From the NCBI GenBank assembly GCA_033026295.1, contig CM065185.1:930001-994000 (forward strand): a stretch of 64,000 nt of DNA, read 5' to 3'. The translations under genes and the position numbers were made by a program. Positions 21,131-32,881 of the stretch are shown piece after piece (the stretch's first letter is position 1; every line of letters begins with the position of its first letter). The notes beneath the pieces are model-generated. The model had not been told where the DNA came from, searched no databases, and was given only the letters and a program-made list of their open reading frames with translations. This stretch comes from Channa striata (Eukaryota; Chordata; Actinopteri; Anabantiformes; Channidae).

Positions 21131-23449
21131 CTGCATCCAATTATGATGAGACAAACAATAAGACTTTCCCACCATGACTGTGATTAATTCTGTCTTTATG
21201 TCATGTTGTTAAAATGGAGATGACAAGAACCACACTGGATGGTTGAATGATTTGAAATCAATGTAAAAGTATAATTAGGAGTTACACAAATTACTACCAC
21301 ATGAGTACAAAAAAAACATATATCAGGGCATTTTTCTCTGCCTACATTGGACTATATGTAGATGTTAGCATGATTCCCTATATCATATTCTTTCATTATC
21401 ACACTAAAGGAAATGACACACAAGGTAAATTGGCTGAGCAGCTTTTACTGCAGAAAAACACTGGTGCAGGATTTAAATTACCGCAGGACCAGCAAGTCCT
21501 CAAAACAGTGGGTAATTGTGGCTGTAATTATTCCAGGGGTGAAAAATTACCTGCATATGAGCTCAGCACAGGATTCAAATCACTGACCAGCACAGGTAAC
21601 ATTAACATTAACATTTATTTCTAGAGATGCAGCAGGGTAACATTACTCCGCTGCACCTCAATAAATCCAGCATGGATGGGGCTTGAGATGCATTGAAAAA
21701 TATTGTTGTGCCTCATCTGTATTTCTGATCTGTTTGCATGTCTTACTTTTTCACTTCTGCTTTTTGTTCATTTTAGCCTCTTAATGGTAAATGTGTTAAT
21801 TTAAACTTGGCAAAATTTAATTTGACTCTCTTTTGACTCTCTTTTATTCTGTTTTTCTCGTTTTTGTCTCACCTCGCACAAAACTCTGACTGCCTCAATG
21901 TCACGCCAGCAAGGAAAGACAATTAAGGTGTATAAATATGTAAATATGGTCACGGCAGCTCAGCAGGAAGAACAGCGTAATGACATTTTCTGCCCTTGTT
22001 TGGCTAATCCCCAAGACACCTCCAAATTAGAAACCTTAATGACAACCAATAATGCACAGATGGTCAAACTCTGGGGGCACACTGGCCCTTCTCATGCTGC
22101 CCAGGCTCCTTGCGGCATTGCTCTTCATGCCAGCGATATGCAAATACACACACTCACACACACAGGCGCAGGACACACAGATAACTACATGCAAACAGGC
22201 AAACTAGCACTGAAATACAGGGAAGCAGAAGCACAAGCATGCATGATGCAGAACACACACAGACTTGCACAGCACCTAGCCAGATGCCACCCGTGCCCAT
22301 GAGGGTGATCATGGTCGTAAGTAGAAGGTCAGGTCTTGGCAGGCCTTTGAGGCCGGGCAAGGCTCTGCTTCTGCGTGTGTGTGTGCGTTTATGTGTGTAG
22401 AGGTTATTGTTTGATGTCTCAGGTAATATGTCCAATGAGGCTTTGTAGCAGATGTCAACCATCTATCTTGCAAAGCTGGCATATAGAAGCACTCCCTGAT
22501 GTCACATCTCAAGAGAATAAGAGTGAACACATGGAAAGGGTTGTGTTTATGTGGAGTTTATTTGCGTGTGCAACACACAAAGAGAGACAGAGAGTGAAAA
22601 AAAGTGTGGAAAAAAGATGTTTTGGCTGGTTTCCTACAGTAATTAGTTCAACCTAGCTATTTGTTCTAGCTACCTTTATTAGATGGGAAAATGGTACTTC
22701 TGGGAGTAAGCAAGTTTTACAGAGGACACAACTGCAGAGTAACTAGAAGGATTTACAATAGTTTATAATATGTCAGCAGTAAATCAGGCCTTTATTGATA
22801 ATAATGGGCCTGAACGTCACACTTAAGTACACAAGGTCCATTTCGACAGCATTTGAGATGTTGCGTTTAAATATAAATACAAAAAGAGAGAAATTAATTT
22901 TACCTTGAAAAAACCAAGAAAAAGACCAATTACTCATGAAAATGATCCTTTTTCATTACTTGTTACTTTTTTTAATGCAGTCGCTCCTTTGGGCCCAGAG
23001 ATCATGAACATTTCTTTTGGTATTTTTGCCTTGCCCTACAGAGATTTCTCTGGACTTTTTGCATGTTTTAATAGTATGATGAATCATAGAGGATGAAACC
23101 CCCAAATTCTTTATATTCTAAGTTTATATTATAAAAAGGGAGTTACAAAAACCTTATTCAGTCTTGAACATACATTTTTAACAGAGAAATAAACACTGAA
23201 TGACCCTTAGATTTTTGCCATTCACTACATCAGTATCTTAAACCTCACACACTGTTGTCTTTTCTTGAAATGTTACTAAAGTTAATCATCTTCAAGCAAT
23301 CTGTCCTTCTACAGCTACATTTGCACACAATCTTTCCAACTCTGTGAATGTGAGAAACTGCTCACTTTGTTGTACTAGTACTTTTCTGTTGTACCATCTT
23401 GTGTTGCCTCCATGCTAGTGGTAGCCATCAATGGAGGCCTCATGTTTTT
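21131..23449. other. No recognisable gene
   Basis: Plus-strand frames at 21301-21624 (107 codons) and 21898-22302 (134 codons) lack domains. The second runs through a CA-rich stretch at about 22140-22270 that inflates it. Short GT-rich sequence lies near 22374-22400. No promoter or exon is supported. Confidence 0.5.
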
Positions 23450-23870
23450 TTTGTTGTCCGTCTGTCTAAGCCCCTGTTCCATTCTTATCTTTACAATATG
23501 GCAGAAACTGTTTCAGAAACTTTATTCACAATATCTACAAATCTCCACTTAGTCTCAAGGATAAAACACTAACATTTTGTGCGGGTTATTGTCAAAGTCA
23601 AGGTTATTGTGACCACATGTCTCCCCCGTTTATCCTACTATTTTGAATGCAGGAGCGGCCTCAACGAATTTCTCAAAAATTGCCACAAACTTCTATTTGC
23701 ACTAAAGTTATGAACCAATTAGGTTTTGGTGGTCAAAGCTTAAAGTCATAGTCAATGTCACCTAATGTCAGCCCCTCTTTTTGGAAGGCTTATCTCAGGA
23801 AGGCGTGGAATGAATTTTATTACATCTCAAATGTTTACTTTACTTGAAAGTGTGCCTCCTCCACTCAACC
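23450..23870 (+). repeat. Teleost repeat with 'tggtggtcaaagctt..gtca' units
   Basis: The stretch starts 'gttgtccgtctgtctaagcc'. It carries two or more related units with 'ctccacttagtctcaagga', 'ttgtcaaagtcaaggttatt', then 'attgccacaaacttctattt', 'accaattaggttttggtggt' and 'tcatagtcaatgtcacc'. These match an abundant fish repeat whose consensus contains 'ttggtggtcaaaggtcaagg' and 'tcactgtgacc'. The units are roughly 150-200 bp and diverged. Confidence 0.7.
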
Positions 23871-24879
23871 ATTAGGTACTCCGTTACTTATCTCCCTTCC
23901 TCCTCAGACACTGTGGAGACATTCTATCATTCAGAGCAAGGAAGTCTCTTTATACATGTAAGTAAATTATTAAGGACTTTAAGAAATTATCCATCACACT
24001 AAGGCGAATCTGCTCATTACACTACCTGCCTCTGCAACAAAGCTAAATGTGTTATTCCAGTAAGAAGTGATTCCTTGCAAAGATATTGATTGTCGACCCA
24101 TCAGCAGCACCAGCTGTGATGTATGGTACATAACTCTAAAGTACACATTTAATTGGCCTGTCAGATCAAAGCTTTCTAACAAATATCATATCCCACACAG
24201 AGCAGGATTACCAGCTATATATTTACAAAGAAGACTGTGATTTAAGGCTTGAAAATAAAATTAGTACTGTATAGAAAACATGCTGGATGCAACTTTAACA
24301 AGCATTGCTTTTCATCGTCTTCGTCTTTTTCATTTATCCTGATCAAAGTCTTCCTTTGTTAATATCTAAATCCTTTTTAATAAGTGGAGAAGTGGAACTC
24401 ATACAATTCATTGGGCAAAAAGAAAACAACAAATGAAAATTAACCTTCTTAAGCTGGAAGTCTTTCTGGTGTCAGAGTCAAAGAGATAAAAGAGGATTAA
24501 ACTCATTCATAAAAAAGTCAAGTTTGTATAAATTAGGAAAACGGCACAATTTGGATTTGGAATGACACAATAAACCTGTGCCTAAAGTGTAGACTGTCAG
24601 CTGAATTTAAAGGTTTGGTAGACTGTAGAATACTGGAATACAATAATAATAATAATACTTGAATAATTAAATTATTTGTGTAGGAATTACAAATATGCTA
24701 TTCATAGCCAATTTTTAGTAACTCAAAAATATTTGGTGCTATACTCCCTCATGATTTACAAGTTAGCGGGTAAAAGGATTAGATTACAGTACAACTGATT
24801 TTAAGGTTGGCACACAGGTGGTCATCGACAGGGCATAAGTCATCATTAGCTTGAGAAAGATTAATTAATTAAACCCACC
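23871..24879. other. AT-rich spacer, no gene
   Basis: No gene was recognised. A short AAT trinucleotide run lies at about 24640-24657. Confidence 0.5.
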
Positions 24880-25846
24880 GACTACTACTGCTTCTCTTTC
24901 GGCTTTTCCCATCAGGCGTCGCCACAGCGAATCATTCGTTTCCACTTCACTATATCCTGGGCATCTTCCAGCTAACCGCATGTCCTCTGTTAGCACATCC
25001 ATAAATCTTCTCCTTGGTCGTCCTCTTGCCTGGAAACTCTATCTCCAACATCCTTCTACCAATATATTCACTAACCCCACCAAACCTGCCCATCACCTCC
25101 TCATCACCTCTGTTCCCCTCACCAAGATGCCCATTAAATCCTGCTCCAACAACTAGTCTCTCTCCTCTGCGGATACTCACTATGACCTCATTAACTCACT
25201 TCAGAATCTCTCCTTCTCTTCTAACTCACAGCCAACTTGTGGAAAATACCCACTGACTACGTTCACCATCACCCCTTCGATTTCTAGCTTTAGGCTCATC
25301 ACCCTGTCTGAGACTCATTTCACCTCTAGAACTTTGTTCACAAACTCCCCCTTCAGGATCACTCCTACTCCATTTCTCATTCCTATCCACACCATGGTAG
25401 AACAGTTTGTATCCTCCTCCAATACTACGTGCTTTGCTGCCCTTCCACCTCGTCTCCTGCACACACAGCACATCTACCTTCCTTCTCTCCATCATGTCTG
25501 CCAGCTCTCTACCTTTCCCTGTCATTGTGCCAATATTAAGAGTCCCTACTCTCAGATCTAGGCTCCTGCCTTTCCTCTTCTCTCTCTGTCCACGACCCCT
25601 TCTGCCTCCTCTCCGTCTTCGACCAAGAATAGTCCAATTTCCACCGGCACCCTGTAGGTTATCAGCACCAGTGGCGGTCTTTGTTAACCTGGGCCTCCAC
25701 CGATCTGGTATGAAAGTGCTATGGATGACTCGCATGGTTGTACTTGGCACGTTTTATGCCGGGTGCCCTTCCTGACGCAACCCTCTCTATTTATCCGGGC
25801 TTGGGACCGGCACAGAAGTTATTGGCTTGCAACCCCTGGTGCTAGA
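24880..25846 (-). mobile_element. RTE-clade LINE, internally deleted
   Basis: The minus-strand 5' end near 25846 ('caccaggggttgcaagccaa') is followed by 'gggttgcgtcaggaagggca'. The main frame (25750-25226) contains RVGTLNIGTMTGKGRELADM and VDVLCVQETRWKG, the first two motifs of an APE-type endonuclease. A later frame has ERLVVGAGFNGHLGEGNRGD, in which the usual GADFNGH aspartate is glycine. Translation then jumps directly to SEYIGRRMLEIEFPGKR, which belongs to the C-terminal tail, so the whole RT domain has been deleted. The 3' end is 'gtggcgacgcctgatgggaa' followed by CAGTAGTAG-type repeats at 24880-24895. Clade assignment rests on the HVQRRDSEYIGRRM-type tail shared with the copy at 35.3 kb. 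Confidence 0.82.
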
Positions 25847-27710
25847 TTAATTAAACCCATCAACAACAAAGCAAAAACATAAGGTGAAAGCAAGTCAATT
25901 ACTTGAAGAAAAGGAAAACTCTAACACGTGATATGGAAGCAACAGACAGTTGGCTAGACCAAGAACACCCAACAGGAGGCTGGGAGAAGTATTTATGTCA
26001 GTATTAGTGATCAAGAGAAGACTTTACCAGACAAAATACAGAGAGTTTACTACAAGATTTAAACCACTGGTCAGTCCCAAAAACGGAGGACCAAATTAGA
26101 GTTTGCCCGATGGACACATGAGACCAAAATAATAATGATAAACCAGACAAGACAGAGCATTGGACAAGAGACGAAACTCAACCAAACCATTTATGTAACT
26201 TACACATACAAAATGATCCAAAAGTTTTTTAAAAAACCTTTGCCTTAAAACCTCAAACTGAAACAAAAATATTTCAGCTTCCAGGTTAACTCCATTCACA
26301 ATTTGTAAGGGAATCTGGTCACCAGAACAACAACAAATGAGACACAGCAAGAGAAAAGAGTATAATTTATCCCAGAAAGACTGCAACTTGAAAGATGCAT
26401 AAAAATCTTATGTAGCATTTGTTTCTGTGTGATGAAAAGGCTGGATCTAAGGTACATTCTCCTACACTGAGGTAAAAGGAACAGAAAACTTTTGTTCTTC
26501 TATACCTCCCCACATCTGTTCCTAAGGAACACAAGCAGAATCCACATCTCCGACTGGCCACGTTAATCCGCTAGGGACCAGCCTTGGAACTGTCCTCCTA
26601 AATTACATTTGTAAATTTCCCTTATTAGACTCAACCAGCAGACCAAAAGGGGAACAGATGGAACGGAATGTAACAACTTTCCTCTGGACATCTAACTTCA
26701 GAAAAACAGATATACCAAATTATAAGCAAACATGTTACATATTCATGCACCCCGTGTATACACACGCATGCATACATAAACATGATCATGTCGTGTTTTA
26801 ATAATTCAATGCTACGATTCTTTAATTATGTCCAGATAATGTATGACTGAATTCCATTTTTTTGTTTCTTTGCGTAGTCGACAATGCAACTTTGCTCAAC
26901 GTTCCACTTTTGTTTGGCAAGACAAACTTTATATATATAATCTTAAATTTTTGTAACTCCCTTTTTGAAAAGGAATCCCAAGCAAACGTCAATTTTTGTT
27001 TTGTACAAATAGGAAGACACTCCAACGATTCTAGCCCAACCTCACCAGTCGCTCTGTTTGGCTAAATTAAACTGAGACTGAGACAACCAACTGACTCTGG
27101 ATTTCTAAAAACTGTCGATCCAAGCTAACCAGCCGCACCAACTGTGAGACGGACAACCCTCGTTCTGGTAGCGATCCTACCTGAAGTGAGGAGGCACATC
27201 TTGCCCTTCAGCTGTGGAGCAGTACCGACGTATGCCGAATGCAGCAGAACGACCTGCAGCTGCACAAGGCAAGAGTAATATCTTTCTTTATATTATGGAA
27301 GTGTGATGTCTCCATAGTTGCTAAAATAAGGGAGCCCTTGTAAAGTAACAAGTATTTCTTCTTTCACTCAGAGATAAATAGTAACTAGTCACCTTTCATT
27401 AACCCCAAAATTATCACACCCACTTGCATACCTGGCTCATTTATCTGTTTACTTAGAACTGGTTGTTTCATGTTTGTTGTCCATTTATTTATTCCATCTA
27501 TCCATATGCATACTCACATTTATCTATATTTTCTGTAGTTGTAGATTAATAAATAATTGAAAAGAACTGGTTCTGTATTCATCTTCCTTCAGAGAAACTG
27601 ACAAAGTCACTGAAACTGTAAAGAACTCGTGACGAAAGACTGATCTTGGGTCAAATTCTATTGTTTAGTTAATTGAGTTTTTTCCTGTGTGGACCACCGG
27701 CGGTTCAGGT
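25847..27710. other. No recognisable gene
   Basis: Nearly 1.9 kb without a supported gene. Short translated fragments occur at 26000-26400, but no domain can be named. The stretch 27060-27300 is less AT-rich than its surroundings and ends in 'aaggcaagagtaat'. A retroelement remnant was considered and not accepted. Confidence 0.45.
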
Positions 27711-27775
27711 AATATTTTAATCATAGCTTCGTTCGGCTTAAAGCTATGATTAAAATATTTTCGTTCGGCTTAAAG
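27711..27775. repeat. Perfect 19-bp hairpin with duplicated loop
   Basis: The left stem aatattttaatcatagctt (27711-27729) is exactly complementary to 27741-27759, with an 11-base loop 'cgttcggctta'. The 16-base block ttcgttcggcttaaag occurs at 27728-27743 and again at 27760-27775. The order is arm, block, inverted arm, block. Confidence 0.95.
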
Positions 27776-28063
27776 AACCTGGTGCCTCTTAGAGGAAATT
27801 ATTCTTAATATCAAATTACACGTTTTACACATTTACACATTAAAATATATAATGTATAAAAGTTATGGTAGCTTAACGGCTTCAAGAAAAATGCCTCAGC
27901 TCATTTGAAGAGTTGTTTGTTTAACAATAAACAAACAATATAACAAAATCAATATAAAAGATGTAATTGTGACATTTTCTTAGTATTAAAAACAAAGAGT
28001 GAGTTTCCATCATGTTCCTCTAACTTAAAAAAGAATAGTTTGTAGAGAGCTTTAACTCTCAAA

Positions 28064-28205
28064 ACGGAGCCCCGGAAGGGACATAGTCGAAAAAAAAATG
28101 TATGGAAAAAAAAAACTAAACCTTTGCGAGATCCTGCAAAAAAATTGCGAGATCTTGCAAAAATTTTGCGAGATATACTTCCGGGCTAGTTGGCTCCATA
28201 GTAGT
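28064..28205 (+). repeat. Left terminal inverted repeat of the 6.3-kb transposon
   Basis: It reads acggagccccggaagggaca, an A-rich run, 'atgtatgg', 'ctaaacctttg', then 'gatatacttccgggctagtt' and 'ggctccatag'. Each block has a counterpart at the right end in inverted order. The left end is longer by the tandem gcgagatc units at 28114-28175. Confidence 0.85.
28112..28178. repeat. Three tandem subterminal 'ttgcgagatc' units
   Basis: Units 'tttgcgagatcctgcaaaaa', 'attgcgagatcttgcaaaaa' and 'ttttgcgagatata' follow one another at about 21-22 bp spacing. The middle unit contains the near-palindrome ttgcgagatcttgcaa. Subterminal repeats of this kind often bind transposase. No clear counterpart is present at the right end. 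Confidence 0.7.
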
Positions 28206-28270
28206 AAACCACAGCAATTACACGTTCATTGATTTTTAAGTTGAACGTGGCCTGAAACATAAAGACGCCA

Positions 28271-31200
28271 ATGGAGGAGGATTTGTTAACTTTCTTGAGG
28301 ATACATATTGTTTGGAGATTGAGAGTATGAATTCAAAATTGCGTGAAAAGGTATCTAATGTTTATGCAGTTGATTTGATGTAGAGCATGGAAATTAAAAC
28401 TTAAAACTTTTTGTACATGTGCTTTATGAAAAACATCTAAGCTCTATGGTTGGCTTGCAGTCAGAAAGGTGATAAAACTACTTTGTGGTTCTTATTGGGT
28501 TCATAGTGGATGGTGGAGTACAGATACTAAGAGATGGTTCTAATGTTTTGGGTCCCTATTTCATTTTCCATATAGAGTGGCCAAAACATTATTAGTACCT
28601 ATCATTATATTGCATGTCAGTATGACTTCACCACCCACTTTGATCTCTGTAACATTTTAGACAGTTTTAACTGTGAAATTATATCCTTGTGAAAGTAGAA
28701 GTGATGGCAGAGCTGGTGTACTGGATTGTCTTACATTGTACACGTGTAATTAATGTTGTGGCTGATTGTTGCATGTACAGTATATTGTGCACAGCAAGAT
28801 TAATAAATAATGATTGTGTATTTCTCACTACCAATATTTCAAATTATAATTATTGCATTTGTTTGTACTAACTATAAAATATACTTTTCCAGATGCAACC
28901 AAGAACCAAAAAAGGAAGGGTAAACTCTGAGACTGTGGAACCTCAAGGTGCGGGGACATCTCATTACTGTAGTTCAACTTCAAAAGACACTGAAAAACAG
29001 GATCTAGACTCAAGGGATGGTGATGGGAATATTTGGTATCCCACTCTCCAGCCTTTGGATTATTTCCATGAGTCATGCTTTGAAATTATTGATCTGACAA
29101 ATGACGTTCGTGACTACTCCCCACAAATTGAATATGAGCACATCTCTCCTGAAACTTCCAAAGGTATTCCAGAACTAGATGGGGACGAGGATGATACTCT
29201 GGAATGGGATCCAGAGGAAGACCTTGGCGGAGCGGATGATGAGACTGTTGTTATAACATGGGTTTACAACAGCAAGGATACAAAGGTAATATGAGAAGAT
29301 CAGGGGTTTTGTAGAGCTGTAGTAGAAGTCTAAAAAAACCTTTGGACCTAATTATGGAATTGTGCAACATTTCAAAGACACTGACTTCACTAGTCATTCT
29401 ATTTTTCTTTCTCTAAAATTTCACTTAATTTGTGTCATTTTACAGTTTCTTAAAATTTAACTCCCTCATGAGCGTTAAATGTTTTAATTAGAAGATAGAT
29501 TAGTGTAGGACAGTAGTTCAGAACATATTTTAATCTTTCATTTTTCAATCATATCTTTGTTTTCTAGGTATCTGTTGTCCAATAATAATGTGTTCATTGA
29601 CATGGATATTGTGTTTTTTTAAATGTAATCACTTCTTAATCATTTGTCAGAGTCCAGAATTGATTGGAGGAACTTTGCAGGATGTACATCTCCCTTTGTC
29701 ATCAACTATCAGCCAAACTTTACTACATACCCAGTCCATAAATGAGGAAGGAATGCAGACTACTAAGGTAAAAAACAGCACTTAAAATCAACTTGAATAC
29801 ATCCATTAAACAACTGTGTGATTTACCTTTGAGGATATGATATTGATCTACTGGACACATTTTGGACAAAGGTTGTTAACTTGTTAATTTGCATGGCATT
29901 ACAATAACAAATTTAAGATGTTTATTAGATGGGAGACAAAATCAACACACATGAATTTGTGGAAACCTGTTTGAAACAGTTCAGTTATAGCTACTATGAG
30001 ATGTCAGCAGTCACTGTTAATAATCAATTATTTATCTTTTTTTAGTAATTTTAAGAAAACAATGCTCTTTGTGGCACACACTGTTTATTTCAACAGAGGT
30101 TTATAGAAAATATTACTTTGGAAGACGTCGGTGCTTATAGTTTGGGTCACACATTAGATACAAGTCATGGTAAAAACAAAATCAGTCAATGCATTACTTA
30201 TGATTGTATTTTTTATGCACTGTGATTGTAAGTTAAAATCACAATTAAAGGGAGAAATGCTTTTTAATAAGTTATCTAGTACTCTAATGTTAAACAATTT
30301 ATGTATGTAAGCTGCAGAGGAGCTGTCAGGAATGGAAGGTATGTGATGATGTCATAGAGCTATTAACAGGGTTATGTTGGGTTGACATATTCAACAGATA
30401 GTGTTAGCTATAAATAAAGGAGGTGGAATAGATAATGGCTAATGTGGGTGTTGCCCAAGTAGGGAGAACTCATAAGAGATCTTTATGAGTTATGCCCTTG
30501 ATGTTTTTAAGAGATTTATGTCTTTGCTTTTTCAATTTTAATTATTTTTCAAACAGGACAGCGAACCACAATGGTTGCTTTTAAATTCAAGCAGGCAACG
30601 TTCCCCATCTCCAATAAGACAACTCAGGAAATCCAGAAATCCCACGGCGTGCATCAATTCACAGAGAAAAGGTTGTTGAAGATCTTTTGTCTGTGTTTAT
30701 GGACAGAGACATAATATGCTTGACTCTAAAGATTGAAATTGTAAATGAAAAAGCCATTGATGATGCTGTGTATCAAGGGAGGTTTACACTGCATTCTGGG
30801 AGCAGTTGCTTGAACAGTGTGAAGGGGAACACGAGCGAGTTCCAAGGCTGTGGCCAGATTTCGATGAGGCCGAATGGCAAGCTGTTGGACAGATCTGGGT
30901 GAAAGGATTACTGGACCATGGTGTCATGCCAGCGAGACTTTCAAAGGCTTTCATTTTAGCCTGCATTCATGGAATTGACTCAGTTGATGTAGATATTTTG
31001 TTCATTAATATAAGTTCATTTTTCAACTACCTTTCTCTTGTTGAGAAATCAGCCATAGAGAAGGCTCTAATGGCACATTTGAGGAAAGTGCTGAAGAGGA
31101 CTTGCTTGACCTTTTTACAAGGATGGGTTCCCATTCCCTTCCACCAAAGAAGAACTTTGAGGCAGCCATCCACACAATGGTTCATATGGCCATTCTCCAA

Positions 31201-31636
31201 GAGCCAAAATATATAGTAGATTTCTTCTCCACACCATGGCATTAGTACAGCCAAATCTGCCAAATAAGGAAAGTGTGCTGTCTCTGTATGAGTCAAAGAA
31301 AGCCACGGGTAAAAGAGTGTCACAACTGTTTGAAATAAAAAGGTGACAGTAAGTCAAAGAGAGCAGATGACCTTCAACCATCTCCAGTGTTTTGTGAAGA
31401 GCGCTGACAAGACCAAAGCTGAAAAAATCCTAAGATTCTACACTGGTTCTTCTGACATATGTGTTGAAAAAATTTTTGTATGCTTTAATGTTGAAACTGG
31501 GCTTAATTGGAGGCCTGTTGCTCACACCTGTGGAGCTACACTGGAGGTACCATGCACTTACAGTTCTTACCCTGAATTTCGCACAGAATTTGACAACATC
31601 TTTTCCAGCAACTACTTCGATATGGACATCCTCTAA
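28271..31636 (+). pseudogene. HECT-like (G2/M E3 ligase-like) gene carried by the transposon, decayed
   Basis: The exons visible are a possible start at 28271 (MEEDLLTFL, then a frame break; donor after 28356), 28893-29285 (acidic, rich in D/E), 29651-29767, 30097-30169, and a terminal region from 30557. Each listed internal junction has an AG acceptor and GT donor, and the phases agree from 28893 to 30169. The terminal region, in shifting frames, holds KVVEDLLSVFMDRDI, WPDFDEAEWQAVGQIWVKGL, DLLDLFTRMGSHSLPP, an in-frame stop after DFFSTPWH, and a HECT C-lobe-like end (31343-31636) with EKILRFYTGSSD and HTCGATLEVPCTYSSYPEF. The cysteine in HTC is at the position of the HECT catalytic cysteine. 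Fish genomes hold many such 'G2/M phase-specific E3 ubiquitin-protein ligase-like' proteins. At least three frame breaks make this copy non-functional. No ligase activity can be claimed. Confidence 0.75.
28455..28765. repeat. Foldback repeat, copy 2 (both arms), nested in the transposon gene's first intron
   Basis: Left-arm landmarks are 'gtcagaaaggtgataaaact' and 'ggttctaatgttttgg' (28536-28551). The centre is 'tcattttccatatagagtgg'. The right arm starts 'ccaaaacattattagtacc' (28581-28599) and continues 'cttcaccacccactttga', 'agtagaagtgatggcagagc', and 'ttacattgtacacgtgtaat'. The right arm is the reverse complement of the order in copies 1 and 3, so the full unit is an imperfect palindrome. 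Confidence 0.75.
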
Positions 31637-31639
31637 AGT

Positions 31640-32880
31640 ACACCCCAATGGTGATAAAGCCTAATATCAACAGGCCTTGTTGATGGATTTTTTTTTGTCC
31701 ATGTTTATTTAGTTTTGTCACAGAAATATCTGACGAATCATTCCTTTCTAGTTATGCCAAGAGTTTTGTGCTGAGCAAAAATTCAAATTTCTGTTTCTCT
31801 TAAATATCACCAGTTTTCAGCATAGTCATTTATTTTAACTTATTCCTTAATTGTGTGTTATGTATAGCTATGTTTGAAATAGATATATTCAAGTCTGTCA
31901 ATTCTGTCCTATCTTAGCTTGGCTGAAATTGATATTGTGTAATGATAAATTGACTTTCTAAGAAGAAAGATAAGTATTTAGCTTCTTCAGAGAATTGTTA
32001 TGGTTTTAAAGTGTTAAGGTTTTATAGTCATTCCTGTTTGATTGTACAGGACAAATTCCTGGTTACATGTTAATGTTGAACCTACCTATGTGCTATTCTG
32101 CATACAAAATCTAAAAGCTCGTGCAAAATGTTACGTAAATAGAGCAGCTGCTAGAGACAATCCCTAATATGCATTAATTTGTCTTCTTGATAGATGTTTG
32201 CTAACAAAACATTATTTTTACTTTTGTTTAACTCAATACACTATTTTATTTCATTACAGATTTTTTATAAACAAAATGTATGTACACTTTGCCAGAAGTA
32301 ACCAATACAATGTGCTTTGTAACTATTCTGAAGTTTTCTATTGGTCTTCATTAAGGAACCTTAAGCTGATTAGGCCAGATTAAATTTATTCAGGGTTGTA
32401 TGCCAGGATTCCACACAGAACAATAATAGCAATTGTTAATAAAAATGTTTACTCACTATAAACAAGAACATACACTTGTCATTTTCTACCCATTGCTGAC
32501 ATGTTTGGCAATACTGGTTGAAAACCTTTCCTATGGTTTCATGTCAGATCATACTTTTTATAGAAGAATTCCTTTTCCTACCCAAAACTACTTTTAAAAT
32601 TTAGTTTTTCTAAAAAGTAAATTCTAAAACCCACACTAACTGTACATTGTATACAAGAGTTGTCACAGAGCACTGTCGAACAAGACATTCCTTACAAAAC
32701 TTAGGAGAAAAGGTAATTCAATATTTACACCGATCAGACATTACCACTTGTTGATCTTAATACTGTCATGGAGGACATGGGTCAGTATTGCCACTCTGAG
32801 CAGTCTGTAGCAGTCTGTAGCCACACAGTGTGGTGAAAAAAATTTACCGCATGAAATGTCTTACTCTCTATCAACTCCCA
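31640..32880. other. Spacer between the two convergent transposon genes
   Basis: AT-rich sequence that would hold the 3' ends of both genes. Near 32725-32750, 'tttacaccgatcagacatta' resembles a widespread fish repeat ('acaccgatcaggcataacat'). Near 32797-32821 'cagtctgtag' is tandemly doubled. No gene was seen. Confidence 0.5.
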
Positions 32881-32881
32881 T

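Noticed and set aside
25334..25775. Plus-strand frames across the RTE element
   Set aside because: They are antisense to the endonuclease frame, which carries recognisable motifs on minus.
25880..27700. Possible decayed LTR retroelement or endogenous retrovirus
   Set aside because: A few translated fragments and a less AT-rich leader-like stretch were suggestive, but no paired LTR, primer-binding site or named domain could be shown.
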